From contig JAGAFT010000068.1 of the NCBI GenBank assembly GCA_017627975.1, positions 1 through 20,353 of the forward strand: a DNA stretch of 20,353 nt. The letters run 5' to 3'. This document shows positions 1-6,043 of this stretch, one piece after another. The DNA is from Oscillospiraceae bacterium (GTDB taxonomy: Bacteria > Bacillota_A > Clostridia > Oscillospirales > Oscillospiraceae). Below the pieces are notes generated by a model that worked only from the letters and a program-made list of their open reading frames with translations, searched no databases and was not told where the DNA came from. Both the position numbers and the translations under genes were made by a program. Positions within the stretch are counted from its first letter, which is position 1. Every line of letters starts with the position of its first letter.

Positions 1-25
1 AAGTGTTTACATTGTAGTTGATGTG

Positions 26-56
26 AAGATGGTTTTCAATCCCTTGCAACCATCTT
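26..56. repeat. inverted repeat, 9-bp arms
   Basis: The arms AAGATGGTT (26-34) and AACCATCTT (48-56) are perfect complements around a 13-base loop. No T-tract follows on either strand, so this is not a convincing terminator. It lies just downstream of the stop codon of the YodL-like open frame at 92 and could be a 3' stabilising hairpin or a remnant of the mobile DNA. Confidence 0.4.
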
Positions 57-91
57 TGCATGAGTAAGTGCAGGGGAAAAGTTTGCAATAC

Positions 92-787
92 TTACTTCCA
101 GTTGCCCTGTTCAGGGCTTGAACTTACTTTTTCAATTGAACATTCACGATCAATGCCATGATCAATGCCTTTGACTTTTTCGGGTTTCTGCCTTTGCCGA
201 TTGATCCTTGCGGCCTCGTCCTTTTTCTCCTGAAGCCGGGAAAGAACAGATTTCCGTTGCGAGCCCTCCGCTTCTCTTGTCTTTGTTCGGTCGGTGAATT
301 GCTCAAATGCCTTTTCCTGCTCTTTGTATGCGAAGAACTCAGGGACTTCCTTAAATCCAAAAGAGTCCACATAAAATGCCTGCTCCTGTCCGCTCCTATT
401 TGTGACGATCACATCGCTCACGCTGAGTGAGTGTCCCAGGAAGTCAAGCGGCCTGTGGAGGTTGAACTTCTCATAGATGCCATGCACGATTTTGGGCTTC
501 ACGATATACTTACGGATGGCAAAGAATAATAGAAATATCAGACGAAGACTGGGAGAAAATGCTGGCGGGTCTTGTATCAGAAACGGATTCTTTACTGTGC
601 GATATCGATAATGCTTGCAATAGCCTTTTGCTGTGGCGCAGATGTCGTCGATGTACTGTACCCGGTTATTGTTCCCATCCCAGAAGTGCTTGAGAATACA
701 GGCTCCGCCGCCCATGACGGTGAGCCGCATGATCTCCGGGTTATATTCGTATTCCCGCAACTTCAATCTGCTCTGTTGATACCGCAC
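92..787 (-). CDS. YodL/DUF4316-like integrative-element protein, probable remnant
   Basis: The C-terminal half resembles the YodL/DUF4316-type accessory proteins carried by clostridial integrative conjugative elements. The stretch with FNLHRPLDFLGHSLSVSDV and then YVDSFGFKEVPEFF (about residues 107-152) fits the recurring pattern of a GHSLSVSD motif followed by a YVDS-GF-EVPEF motif. A charged tail rich in Lys, Arg and Glu follows, also usual for these proteins. Residues 1-100 are not recognised and do not look like the usual N-terminus, so this may be a deletion fusion. The first codon used here is GTG with no good Shine-Dalgarno. The frame stays open upstream to about 850, and the true start is uncertain. 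No transfer, relaxase or integrase gene is visible, so it is probably an orphan piece of an element. Function is unknown; the domain call is from motif recognition only. Confidence 0.5.
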   Translation of the reverse strand: MRYQQSRLKLREYEYNPEIMRLTVMGGGACILKHFWDGNNNRVQYIDDICATAKGYCKHYRYRTVKNPFLIQDPPAFSPSLRLIFLLFFAIRKYIVKPKIVHGIYEKFNLHRPLDFLGHSLSVSDVIVTNRSGQEQAFYVDSFGFKEVPEFFAYKEQEKAFEQFTDRTKTREAEGSQRKSVLSRLQEKKDEAARINRQRQKPEKVKGIDHGIDRECSIEKVSSSPEQGNWK

Positions 788-829
788 AAGACCGTCTCTC
801 AGAATATGAGCGACGGTCTTTTCTTTTGT
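788..829 (+). terminator. strong hairpin with T-rich 3' side on the plus strand
   Basis: AAGACCGTC (788-796) pairs perfectly with GACGGTCTT (812-820), and the inner CTC/GAG bases extend the stem. TTCTTTT follows on the plus strand, the layout of an intrinsic terminator reading rightward. All neighbouring genes read leftward, so either it stops antisense transcription or it is only a hairpin between the lipoprotein gene and the YodL-like frame. Confidence 0.4.
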
Positions 830-836
830 CGGTTTC

Positions 837-1265
837 TTAATATCCCCAGGTCATCAATTTCCACTGACCGCCATCAGCGCGTGCAAGCCACCACTGCCAG
901 CCGGTATATTCCTGATCCGGGTTCCACGCCCCTCCGCCTTTTTTCGGAGAGTGAAATTCACTGGTAAACATGATGCACTGTGTGAATGTTTCTTTTGCAT
1001 CATTTCCTTCTTCCAGCTGATTCATCCAGGATATGTTATCTGCATTGCACTCATCGTCGGAACTGTAAGCGATTTTGTGAAGCTCACAGCCGTCCCACTT
1101 GCTGAATTCAGCTTTTATCAACTGAATCGCGGCATCCATCTCTTCCTGAGAATAGATCTCGGAATCTCCGTAATCTATTGTCACTTCGGAAGCCGTTTTC
1201 GAACCGCATCCCATCAGCTGAAAGGCAGAAATCAAAGCAATGATTAGCGATACGATTTTTTTCAT
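837..1265 (-). CDS. small lipoprotein of unknown function
   Basis: The 142-residue protein begins with a lipoprotein signal: Lys-Lys, a hydrophobic stretch, then the lipobox LMGC with Cys20 as the predicted lipidated residue. It should be exported and anchored to the outer face of the membrane. The mature part is acidic and rich in Trp and Asp (DDECNADN, EYTGWQWWLARADGGQW) and ends in WKLMTWGY. I recall similar small lipoproteins in clostridial genomes but cannot name the family with certainty. The start is supported by GGAGGG about 11 bases upstream. It lies about 60 bases after the flavoprotein gene with no clear terminator between them, so cotranscription is possible. No catalytic motif is visible. 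Confidence 0.75.
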   Translation of the reverse strand: MKKIVSLIIALISAFQLMGCGSKTASEVTIDYGDSEIYSQEEMDAAIQLIKAEFSKWDGCELHKIAYSSDDECNADNISWMNQLEEGNDAKETFTQCIMFTSEFHSPKKGGGAWNPDQEYTGWQWWLARADGGQWKLMTWGY

Positions 1266-1324
1266 AGATCTTTTTTCCCTCCATAAATTTCAAGTTATCG
1301 CTCTGTTGATTGTGCCGTGTAAAA

Positions 1325-1837
1325 TCATAGAGCTGATGCCATTTCCCTGATGTTTTCCATAACATTTCTGTCGTGGTTTGTAAAGATCCCCTTGCTTTCC
1401 AAGCCAAGATATCCGAGGAAGTCACCATCGTAAGAGAACTTTGCCCCCTCATACATGTTGTCATCACCGGAGCTCAGAAACATGGCTACTTTTTTGAGAG
1501 ATTTCGGGGCAAGCGGATAAAGTGCAGAATAGAAACGGTCGATCACACATTTCAGCTGGCCGGAGATGCCATGGTAATAAATGGGTGCTGCAAGCACAAG
1601 CATCTCCGTATTTTTCAATTCGGCATAGATTTCCTGCATATCATCTCGTTGTATGCATTCGCCATGACCCTTTCCATGACAGTATTCACAGGCAAGGCAA
1701 CCGTTTATGTTCATCCGGCACACATGGAATACGTTTACTTGATGACCGTATTTCTCTGCTGTTTCCTGGAAAGTTTTTACCATCCCCGCCGTGGAGCCTT
1801 TGGCTCTGGGGCTTCCGTTTAAAACCAATATTTTCAA
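1325..1837 (-). CDS. flavodoxin-fold NAD(P)H-dependent FMN reductase / iron-sulfur flavoprotein-like
   Basis: This is a flavodoxin-like oxidoreductase of 170 residues. The N-terminus MKILVLNGSPRAKGST is the phosphate-binding loop for FMN in the FMN-reductase family. A cysteine cluster, C47-x2-C50-x2-C53-x7-C61, fits the compact motif that binds a 4Fe-4S cluster in iron-sulfur flavoproteins. LAAPIYYHGISGQLKCVIDRF (about 80-100) is the second flavin-contacting loop. The start is TTG at 1837, because GCGGAGGT lies 8-9 bases before it. A longer frame from 1855 would place that Shine-Dalgarno inside the coding sequence. The start falls 2 bases after the stop of the cyclase-family gene, and the ribosome site lies inside that gene, so the two are translationally coupled. 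Electron donor and acceptor are unknown. Confidence 0.82.
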   Translation of the reverse strand: MKILVLNGSPRAKGSTAGMVKTFQETAEKYGHQVNVFHVCRMNINGCLACEYCHGKGHGECIQRDDMQEIYAELKNTEMLVLAAPIYYHGISGQLKCVIDRFYSALYPLAPKSLKKVAMFLSSGDDNMYEGAKFSYDGDFLGYLGLESKGIFTNHDRNVMENIREMASAL

Positions 1838-1839
1838 AA

Positions 1840-2463
1840 TTACAGACCTCCGCAAATTCCATGTTCGCTTTCAACCAGGATCAATACAGCCCGGCACGGC
1901 GATCCGTCAGCGCCGGCCAGATTCAGCGGCAGCGCGCTTAAATAATAGACTCCCTCTGAAACCCGGGCCAAACGGATCCCTTCCAGCAGCACAATGCCGG
2001 CTCCCAAAAGAATAAGATGTACTTCCATCGGCGCATCTTCAGGGCCGACCGTCTGGGATTCATTCCCCAGGAGGCAAATCCCTTTCGAGGCAAATACTTT
2101 TGCCGCTTCCGAAGAGACGACGGCGGCGCCCTTTATCAGAATTCTCTTTGCGGCCTTCGGGTTCTGTCCGCTCGCTTTTTCAAGTATTCTGACAGCATCC
2201 TCACCGGAGACGATCCCCTGGTGCTCTGCGACATAAGTCAGTCCTACGAAGGTGTCTAAGCTTATGGCGTCGATGGATTTTCCGCCTTTGACGAAATGAA
2301 ACGGCGCATCCACATGTGTGCCGTTATGAGCGCACATACTGAAGGCTGTCAGGTTACACAAGTCACCATTTTCCAGAGAACTGAGCAGCTTTTTTTCCGG
2401 CGCCGGGTCGCCGGGAAATACCTGGCAGCTGAAAACTTCCTGTGAAATATCATAGATTTTCAT
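1840..2463 (-). CDS. cyclase family protein (kynurenine formamidase-like metal hydrolase)
   Basis: The 207-residue protein belongs to the cyclase/KynB-type family (Pfam Cyclase). Its signature is AHNGTHVDAPFHF with H46, H50, D52 and H56. In characterised members the HxGTHxDxPxH pattern supplies the divalent-metal ligands for hydrolysis of an amide or ester such as N-formylkynurenine. The length is normal. The substrate cannot be told from sequence, and no other tryptophan-catabolism gene is present, so kynurenine formamidase is not claimed. The ATG start follows ATGGAG at a suitable distance. It is the first gene behind its own promoter and is coupled to the flavoprotein gene, which suggests a two-gene redox or detoxification unit. 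Confidence 0.85.
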   Translation of the reverse strand: MKIYDISQEVFSCQVFPGDPAPEKKLLSSLENGDLCNLTAFSMCAHNGTHVDAPFHFVKGGKSIDAISLDTFVGLTYVAEHQGIVSGEDAVRILEKASGQNPKAAKRILIKGAAVVSSEAAKVFASKGICLLGNESQTVGPEDAPMEVHLILLGAGIVLLEGIRLARVSEGVYYLSALPLNLAGADGSPCRAVLILVESEHGICGGL

Positions 2464-2496
2464 GGTCTGTTCTCCATCAATTCATTTGCTGATCCG

Positions 2497-2525
2497 ATTG
2501 TACCATATTCTGTGCCTGTGCGCAA
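2497..2525 (-). promoter_or_regulatory. sigma-A-type promoter for the cyclase-flavoprotein pair
   Basis: On the minus strand TTGCGC (-35, 2520-2525) and TACAAT (-10, 2497-2502) are separated by exactly 17 bases. TG one base before the -10 gives an extended -10 (TGGTACAAT). The -35 begins just after the stop codon of the DUF3800 frame. The transcript would carry a leader of about 27 bases before the ATG at 2463. Confidence 0.7.
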
Positions 2526-2527
2526 TT

Positions 2528-3106
2528 TCATATTCGACCTTCGGCGAATGAAGGGTGGTTTTCCGTCTTGGTAAGAGGACAACAACCGGCTCTGCCGGGG
2601 ACAAAAAGGCTGATGAAAAGGCCCTGGGCGTAGATGCTCAGGGTCCTTTCCTTTTCTCCCGCTCCTGGGCCGTAATGCAGATGCAAGAGCTTTTCTATTG
2701 CATGGGCAAGACAAAAGCTCCGTCCCTGTGTCTTCAAAAACATCTTCATCTGTCTGGCAAGCTTACCAGACAATGTTATTTTGTCCGGCGCTTCCTTACG
2801 CGGCACACAGATTGTCGCATGGCGAATATCACAGGAATTATATAAGTTCAAGATCTTATAGAGCAGTTTTCTGCGTTCATCTATTGTATAATTAGCAAAG
2901 ACCTCTTCGCGGCGAATAATCGGTCCAGTGTGAACATATTCAATCTTGAAGCCAGTACGGGAAATCGCTTCATCATACTTTTGGATCTCGTCCGAAAGAT
3001 CTATATTCTGATCGTGATAAATCATCGTGACAAGATAATAGGCATTCTTATCTGATGAAGCACCGAAATCCCCAGATTCATCGCAAAAGACACTTAGTAT
3101 TTTCAC
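2528..3106 (-). CDS. DUF3800 domain protein with truncated or replaced C-terminus
   Basis: Residues 1 to about 125 match the DUF3800 family. They open with MKILSVFCDESGDFG, carrying the hallmark D-E-S-G motif, followed by YLVTMIYHDQ and the conserved region around HTGPIIRREE. After the segment KLARQMKMFLKTQ the similarity stops. The family's second half, with a D-N-G-Q-type strand and a late Q-x-x-D motif, is missing in all three minus frames. The last 60 or so residues look like translated intergenic DNA and cross two hairpins (2586-2598 and 2620-2646). The gene is therefore probably a 3'-truncated pseudogene, or a short variant. The start is GTG at 3106, with AAGGAG 8 bases upstream. A strong promoter and a structured leader precede it. 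DUF3800 function is not established. Confidence 0.7.
   Translation of the reverse strand: MKILSVFCDESGDFGASSDKNAYYLVTMIYHDQNIDLSDEIQKYDEAISRTGFKIEYVHTGPIIRREEVFANYTIDERRKLLYKILNLYNSCDIRHATICVPRKEAPDKITLSGKLARQMKMFLKTQGRSFCLAHAIEKLLHLHYGPGAGEKERTLSIYAQGLFISLFVPGRAGCCPLTKTENHPSFAEGRI
2586..2598. repeat. short perfect hairpin CCGGC-TCT-GCCGG
   Basis: A 5-bp perfect stem with a 3-base loop, inside the unexplained 3' end of the DUF3800 frame. No U-tract follows it directly on the minus strand. It is listed because it supports the view that this stretch is noncoding. Confidence 0.35.
2620..2646 (-). terminator. terminator-like hairpin inside the 3' end of the DUF3800 frame
   Basis: On the minus strand GGACCCTG pairs imperfectly (one bulge) with CAGGGCC around a loop of about 12 bases, and TTTTC follows. 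It resembles a weak intrinsic terminator. Its position within the non-conserved tail of the frame suggests that the original gene ended, or was cut, upstream of here. Confidence 0.4.
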
Positions 3107-3131
3107 ATCTGAATCTCCTTAAATATATAAG

Positions 3132-3157
3132 AAAAGCGGCGGGAAATTCTTCCCGCC
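3132..3157 (-). terminator. intrinsic terminator or attenuator before the DUF3800 start
   Basis: A perfect 8-bp GC-rich stem with a 4-base loop is followed on the minus strand by GCTTTTCTTATAT. It lies between the promoter and the ribosome-binding site AAGGAG, so it would either end a short RNA or attenuate transcription into DUF3800. Confidence 0.6.
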
Positions 3158-3190
3158 TACGGTGGCCCAAAGAGCTCTCGCCCAAGCCTG
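3132..3190 (-). ncRNA. structured leader RNA upstream of DUF3800 (candidate DUF3800-type RNA motif)
   Basis: The transcript from the promoter at 3196-3224 would start near 3189 and run about 80 bases before the GTG start. It can form two stems. The first pairs GGCUU (3184-3188) with GGGCC (3164-3168) around a 15-base loop containing the palindrome AGAGCUCU. The second is the perfect GGCGGGAA-GAAU-UUCCCGCC hairpin (3138-3157) followed by GCUUUUCUU. Conserved RNA structures named DUF3800-I to DUF3800-XI have been described upstream of DUF3800 genes. The position here fits, but I cannot assign a class by eye. It could be a cis-regulator or an independent small RNA ending at the U-rich stretch. 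Confidence 0.55.
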
Positions 3191-3195
3191 TTTGT

Positions 3196-3224
3196 ATTAT
3201 ACAAGAGAAGCACAAAAAAATCAA
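3196..3224 (-). promoter_or_regulatory. strong sigma-A-type promoter for the leader RNA and DUF3800
   Basis: TTGATT (-35, 3219-3224), a 17-base spacer and a consensus TATAAT (-10, 3196-3201) are read on the minus strand. This is one of the best promoter matches in the window, notable in front of a gene that looks truncated. Confidence 0.75.
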
Positions 3225-3362
3225 GCACTATTCTCTTCTTGTTTTGAGTGTTCCACGAGGAAGGTGTTAAAGAACGTATAAGTGGAGATTACCTTATATT
3301 CAATGTGGAATGTGAAAAGTACAAAATGGAATTGGGGAATACGAGGGTGTGAAGACGGAAAA

Positions 3363-3470
3363 TGTATCAGGAGAACAGCGACTCGCTAAGAGCCTCGCTC
3401 CACTCGGTTGCTCGCTTGCATACCCGCAGGGCATTCGTGGCGCCTGCGGGCGCTCACGTCCCCTGATACA
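3363..3470. repeat. 108-bp palindromic intergenic element with 9-bp terminal inverted repeats
   Basis: The ends are perfect inverted repeats, TGTATCAGG (3363-3371) and CCTGATACA (3462-3470). Inside is a second perfect 8-bp repeat, CCCGCAGG (3423-3430) and CCTGCGGG (3443-3450). The inner sequence is a run of GCGACTCGC, GCCTCGCTCC and GGTTGCTCGC-like words. It could be a MITE or REP-like dispersed element, or encode a folded RNA. A sequence of this flavour seems familiar from intergenic regions of gut clostridia, but this cannot be confirmed from one copy. There is no clear target-site duplication at the edges. Confidence 0.55.
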
Positions 3471-3496
3471 AAGACGCCAGCTGTACATTGAGAGAT

Positions 3497-3532
3497 AAAA
3501 ACAGCCCCGAGGTTTTTCTTCCTCAGGGCTGT
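3497..3532 (-). terminator. intrinsic terminator of the ftsEX-greA-lysS operon
   Basis: On the minus strand ACAGCCCTGAGG (3521-3532) pairs with CCTCGGGGCTGT (3501-3512), with one internal mismatch and an 8-base loop. A T-tract (TTTTAT) follows at once. It lies about 24 bases after the lysS stop codon, as expected for the end of the operon. Confidence 0.88.
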
Positions 3533-3555
3533 CGTCATGTATCATTCTTCTGTTT

Positions 3556-5514
3556 TCAGTAAAGCTTCGCGCCTGCGGGGATATGCCGGTCCACCATCAG
3601 GAGGTTGAGTTTCTCTTCGTCATTTTCCTTATGGACGGCACTGAGCAGCATACCGCAGGACTCAATGCCCATCATGGGTCTGGGCGGCAGATTCGTGATG
3701 GCAATGCAGGTCTTTCCGATAAGCTCTTCGGGCTCATACCAGGCGTGAATCCCGCTCAAAATGGTTCTGGGTGTGCCGGAACCGTCGTCCAGCGTGAACT
3801 TCAGGAGCTTCTTGGACTTCGGAACCGCCTCACATTCGAGAACCTTTACCGCGCGGAAATCGGACTTGGAGAAGGTCTCAAAATCTACGAAATCCGCAAA
3901 CAGGGACTCAATCGCAACATTGGAAAAATCGATTTTTTCTTCTTCCGCTTCAACCTCAGGCGTCGCCGGGGCGCTGCCGATTCCCTCGGCGGCTTCGGCA
4001 TCCTCCGCCTTCTTTTCGGCCTTGGGCGCATCGACCGGCTTCATGGTGGGAAACAGCAGCACGTCGCGAATGGCCGCCGAGTCGGTCAGCAGCATGCACA
4101 GACGGTCGATGCCGTAGCCGATTCCGCCCGTGGGAGGCATACCGATTTCCAGCGCATTCAGGAAGTCCTCATCCGTGGTGTTCGCCTCTTCGTCGCCCTT
4201 TGCAAGCTGCTCCTCCTGATGACGGAAGCGCTCGCGCTGGTCAATCGGATCGTTCAGCTCGGAATAGGCATTGGCCATCTCCCAGCCGTTGATGAAGAGT
4301 TCAAAGCGCTCCACATGCTCCGGATCATCCGGCTTCCGCTTGGTCAGCGGAGAGATCTCAACGGGATGCTCGGTCAGGAAGGTCGGCTGAATCAGGTGCT
4401 CCTCCACAAAAGCGTCGAAGAACAGGTTCAGAATATCACCCTTCTGGTGACGCTCCTCATACGCGATTCCCTTCGCTTTCGCAGCGGCTCTCGCCTCTTC
4501 CAGCGTGTGGATCTCATGGAAGTCCACACCGCTGTACTGCTTCACCGCATCGGTCATAGTGATCCGGGCAAAGGGCTTGCCGAGGTCGATCTCCGTCCCG
4601 TTGTAGGTGACGACGGTTGTGCCAAGGACCTCTTGGGCCACATGGCGATACAGGTTCTCGGTCAGGTCCATCATCCCGTGGAAGTCCGTATAGGCCTGAT
4701 ACAGCTCCATCAGGGTAAACTCGGGGTTGTGCTTGGTATCCATGCCCTCATTCCGGAAGACACGACCGATCTCGTAGACCTTTTCCAGGCCGCCGACGAT
4801 CAGACGTTTCAGGTAGAGCTCCAGAGAGATGCGAAGCTTCAGGTCCTGATCCAGGGCGTTAAAGTGGGTCAGGAACGGACGTGCGGCCGCGCCGCCGGCA
4901 TTCTGTACAAGCATGGGCGTTTCGACTTCAAGGAAGCCCTGCCCGTCGAGGTAGCGGCGGATGCTGGAGATGATCCGGGATCTGCGGATGAAGGTCTCGC
5001 GAACCTCCGCGTTCATGATCAGGTCGGTATAACGCTGACGGTAGCGAAGGTCCGTATTTGTCATGCCGTGATATTTCTCCGGCAGCGGACGCAGGGACTT
5101 CGTAAGCAGCGTGACGTGCTCGACGTGTACCGTGATCTCACCGGTCTGGGTCTTGAACACATAGCCGCTGACGCCGATGATATCGCCCACGTCGTATTTC
5201 CGGAAGTCGGCAAACTCGGTCTCCGTAACCGCGTCCTTGCGCACATACAGCTGGATCTGGCCCTCGCGATCCTGGATGTGGCAGAAGATGGCTTTGCCCA
5301 TGCCGCGTTTGGACATGATGCGTCCGGCAATGCTGACCTGCTTGTTCTCGTAGTCTTCAAAGGCGTCTTTGATCCCGGCCGAGGTCGCGTCGCGCTCAAA
5401 TCTCGTCTCCCGGAAAGGATCGCGTCCCGCCTCCTGAAGCTCGGTCAGTTTGTCGCGGCGAATCTGCAGCAGCTCGGACACCTGCTGGGCAGTGGTTTCT
5501 TTTACTTCTTCCAT
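3556..5514 (-). CDS. lysS: lysyl-tRNA synthetase, class II, with C-terminal tRNA-binding domain
   Basis: It charges tRNA-Lys with lysine in the cytoplasm. The order is an N-terminal OB-fold anticodon-binding domain (about residues 58-140) and the class II catalytic core. The core carries motif 1 near [16 protein letters not shown], motif 2 [14 protein letters not shown] and motif 3 [13 protein letters not shown], ending near residue 493. Most bacterial LysRS end there, at about 500 residues. This one continues through an acidic, Ala/Glu-rich linker (about 494-529) into an EMAPII/MetRS-C/Trbp111-type domain (530-652). The domain includes the segments [37 protein letters not shown] and IPAGAKLY. 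The ATG at 5514 is chosen because GAGGAG sits 5 bases before it; a GTG at 5520 would overlap that site. The Shine-Dalgarno overlaps the greA stop, so the genes are coupled. No T-box lies in front. Confidence 0.96.
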   Translation of the reverse strand: MEEVKETTAQQVSELLQIRRDKLTELQEAGRDPFRETRFERDATSAGIKDAFEDYENKQVSIAGRIMSKRGMGKAIFCHIQDREGQIQLYVRKDAVTETEFADFRKYDVGDIIGVSGYVFKTQTGEITVHVEHVTLLTKSLRPLPEKYHGMTNTDLRYRQRYTDLIMNAEVRETFIRRSRIISSIRRYLDGQGFLEVETPMLVQNAGGAAARPFLTHFNALDQDLKLRISLELYLKRLIVGGLEKVYEIGRVFRNEGMDTKHNPEFTLMELYQAYTDFHGMMDLTENLYRHVAQEVLGTTVVTYNGTEIDLGKPFARITMTDAVKQYSGVDFHEIHTLEEARAAAKAKGIAYEERHQKGDILNLFFDAFVEEHLIQPTFLTEHPVEISPLTKRKPDDPEHVERFELFINGWEMANAYSELNDPIDQRERFRHQEEQLAKGDEEANTTDEDFLNALEIGMPPTGGIGYGIDRLCMLLTDSAAIRDVLLFPTMKPVDAPKAEKKAEDAEAAEGIGSAPATPEVEAEEEKIDFSNVAIESLFADFVDFETFSKSDFRAVKVLECEAVPKSKKLLKFTLDDGSGTPRTILSGIHAWYEPEELIGKTCIAITNLPPRPMMGIESCGMLLSAVHKENDEEKLNLLMVDRHIPAGAKLY

Positions 5515-5523
5515 GGGCACTCC

Positions 5524-6018
5524 TCAGGGATTCTCAACGGAGAGAACTTCCAGCCGGATCTCACCCGCGGGCGCAGCAATTGTCACGGTATCGCCCGCAC
5601 GGTGACCGATCAGGCCCTTGCCGACCGGAGAGTCGTCGGAGATTCTGCCCTCGCGGGGATTGGCCTCCTGGGAGCCGACGATTTCATATTTATCTTCAAA
5701 CTCATCGTCCAGGTCCCTGACAGTCACAAAGCTGCCAAGCGTAATCGCATCTTTCGGGAGATTGTGATCCACGTTGTCCACGATTTCGGCATGTTCGATC
5801 AGGTCTTTATACTCGGCGATGCGGGAATACAGCTTGCCCTGCTCGGTTTTCGCCTCGTCGTACTCGCTGTTCTCGGACAGGTCGCCGAAGCTTCTGGCTT
5901 CCTTGATCTGTTCGGAGACTTCCTTTTCACGGACGGTCTCCATGTAGTTGAGCTCTTTTTTAAGCTCGTCCAGGCGCTCCTGGCTCATTTTGTAACGGTT
6001 TGAATTTGAACTGGCCAT
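5524..6018 (-). CDS. greA: transcription elongation factor GreA
   Basis: GreA enters the secondary channel of RNA polymerase and stimulates cleavage of backtracked RNA. The 164-residue length is usual. The N-terminal coiled coil (residues 11-80) carries the tip motif GDLSENSEYDEAK, with the acidic residues Asp46 and Glu49 that hold the catalytic Mg2+. The C-terminal FKBP-like domain includes LGSFVTVRDLDDEFEDKYEI and the conserved end PVGKGLIGHRAGDTV. The ATG is preceded by GAGGAGA. It sits 25 bases after the S41 gene and just before lysS, inside the ftsEX operon. The greA-lysS pair is common in Firmicutes. Confidence 0.96.
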   Translation of the reverse strand: MASSNSNRYKMSQERLDELKKELNYMETVREKEVSEQIKEARSFGDLSENSEYDEAKTEQGKLYSRIAEYKDLIEHAEIVDNVDHNLPKDAITLGSFVTVRDLDDEFEDKYEIVGSQEANPREGRISDDSPVGKGLIGHRAGDTVTIAAPAGEIRLEVLSVENP

Positions 6019-6043
6019 GTTTCTTCTCTCCTCAAAAGATTGT

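Larger units (their letters stand above)
3225..3555. other. intergenic stretch without a gene, between lysS and the DUF3800 promoter
   Basis: No credible protein gene lies here on either strand. The short frames lack a ribosome site and known motifs. Nearest lysS is its terminator (3497-3532), then a palindromic element (3363-3470). The stretch 3225-3362 is AT-richer with no structure that I recognise. It marks the switch from the GC-rich core genes to the lower-GC accessory segment. Confidence 0.6.

Noticed and set aside
1840..2463. Naming the cyclase-family gene kynB (kynurenine formamidase).
   Set aside because: The metal motif is shared by the whole family, and no kynurenine pathway gene is nearby.
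3352..3476. AAGACG on both sides of the palindromic element as a target-site duplication.
   Set aside because: The left copy is 5 bases away from the element's end while the right copy is adjacent, so it is probably chance.
3300..3545. Minus-strand 81-residue open frame over the palindromic element.
   Set aside because: It has no ribosome site, runs through the lysS terminator and the inverted repeats, and has no known motif.
5515..5560. T-box or lysine riboswitch upstream of lysS.
   Set aside because: lysS begins right at the greA stop, so no leader exists there. None of the conserved T-box sequence was seen.
3583..6003. Long open frame on the plus strand opposite lysS and greA.
   Set aside because: It is a mirror of coding bias in lysS and greA, without a ribosome site or motif that I recognise.
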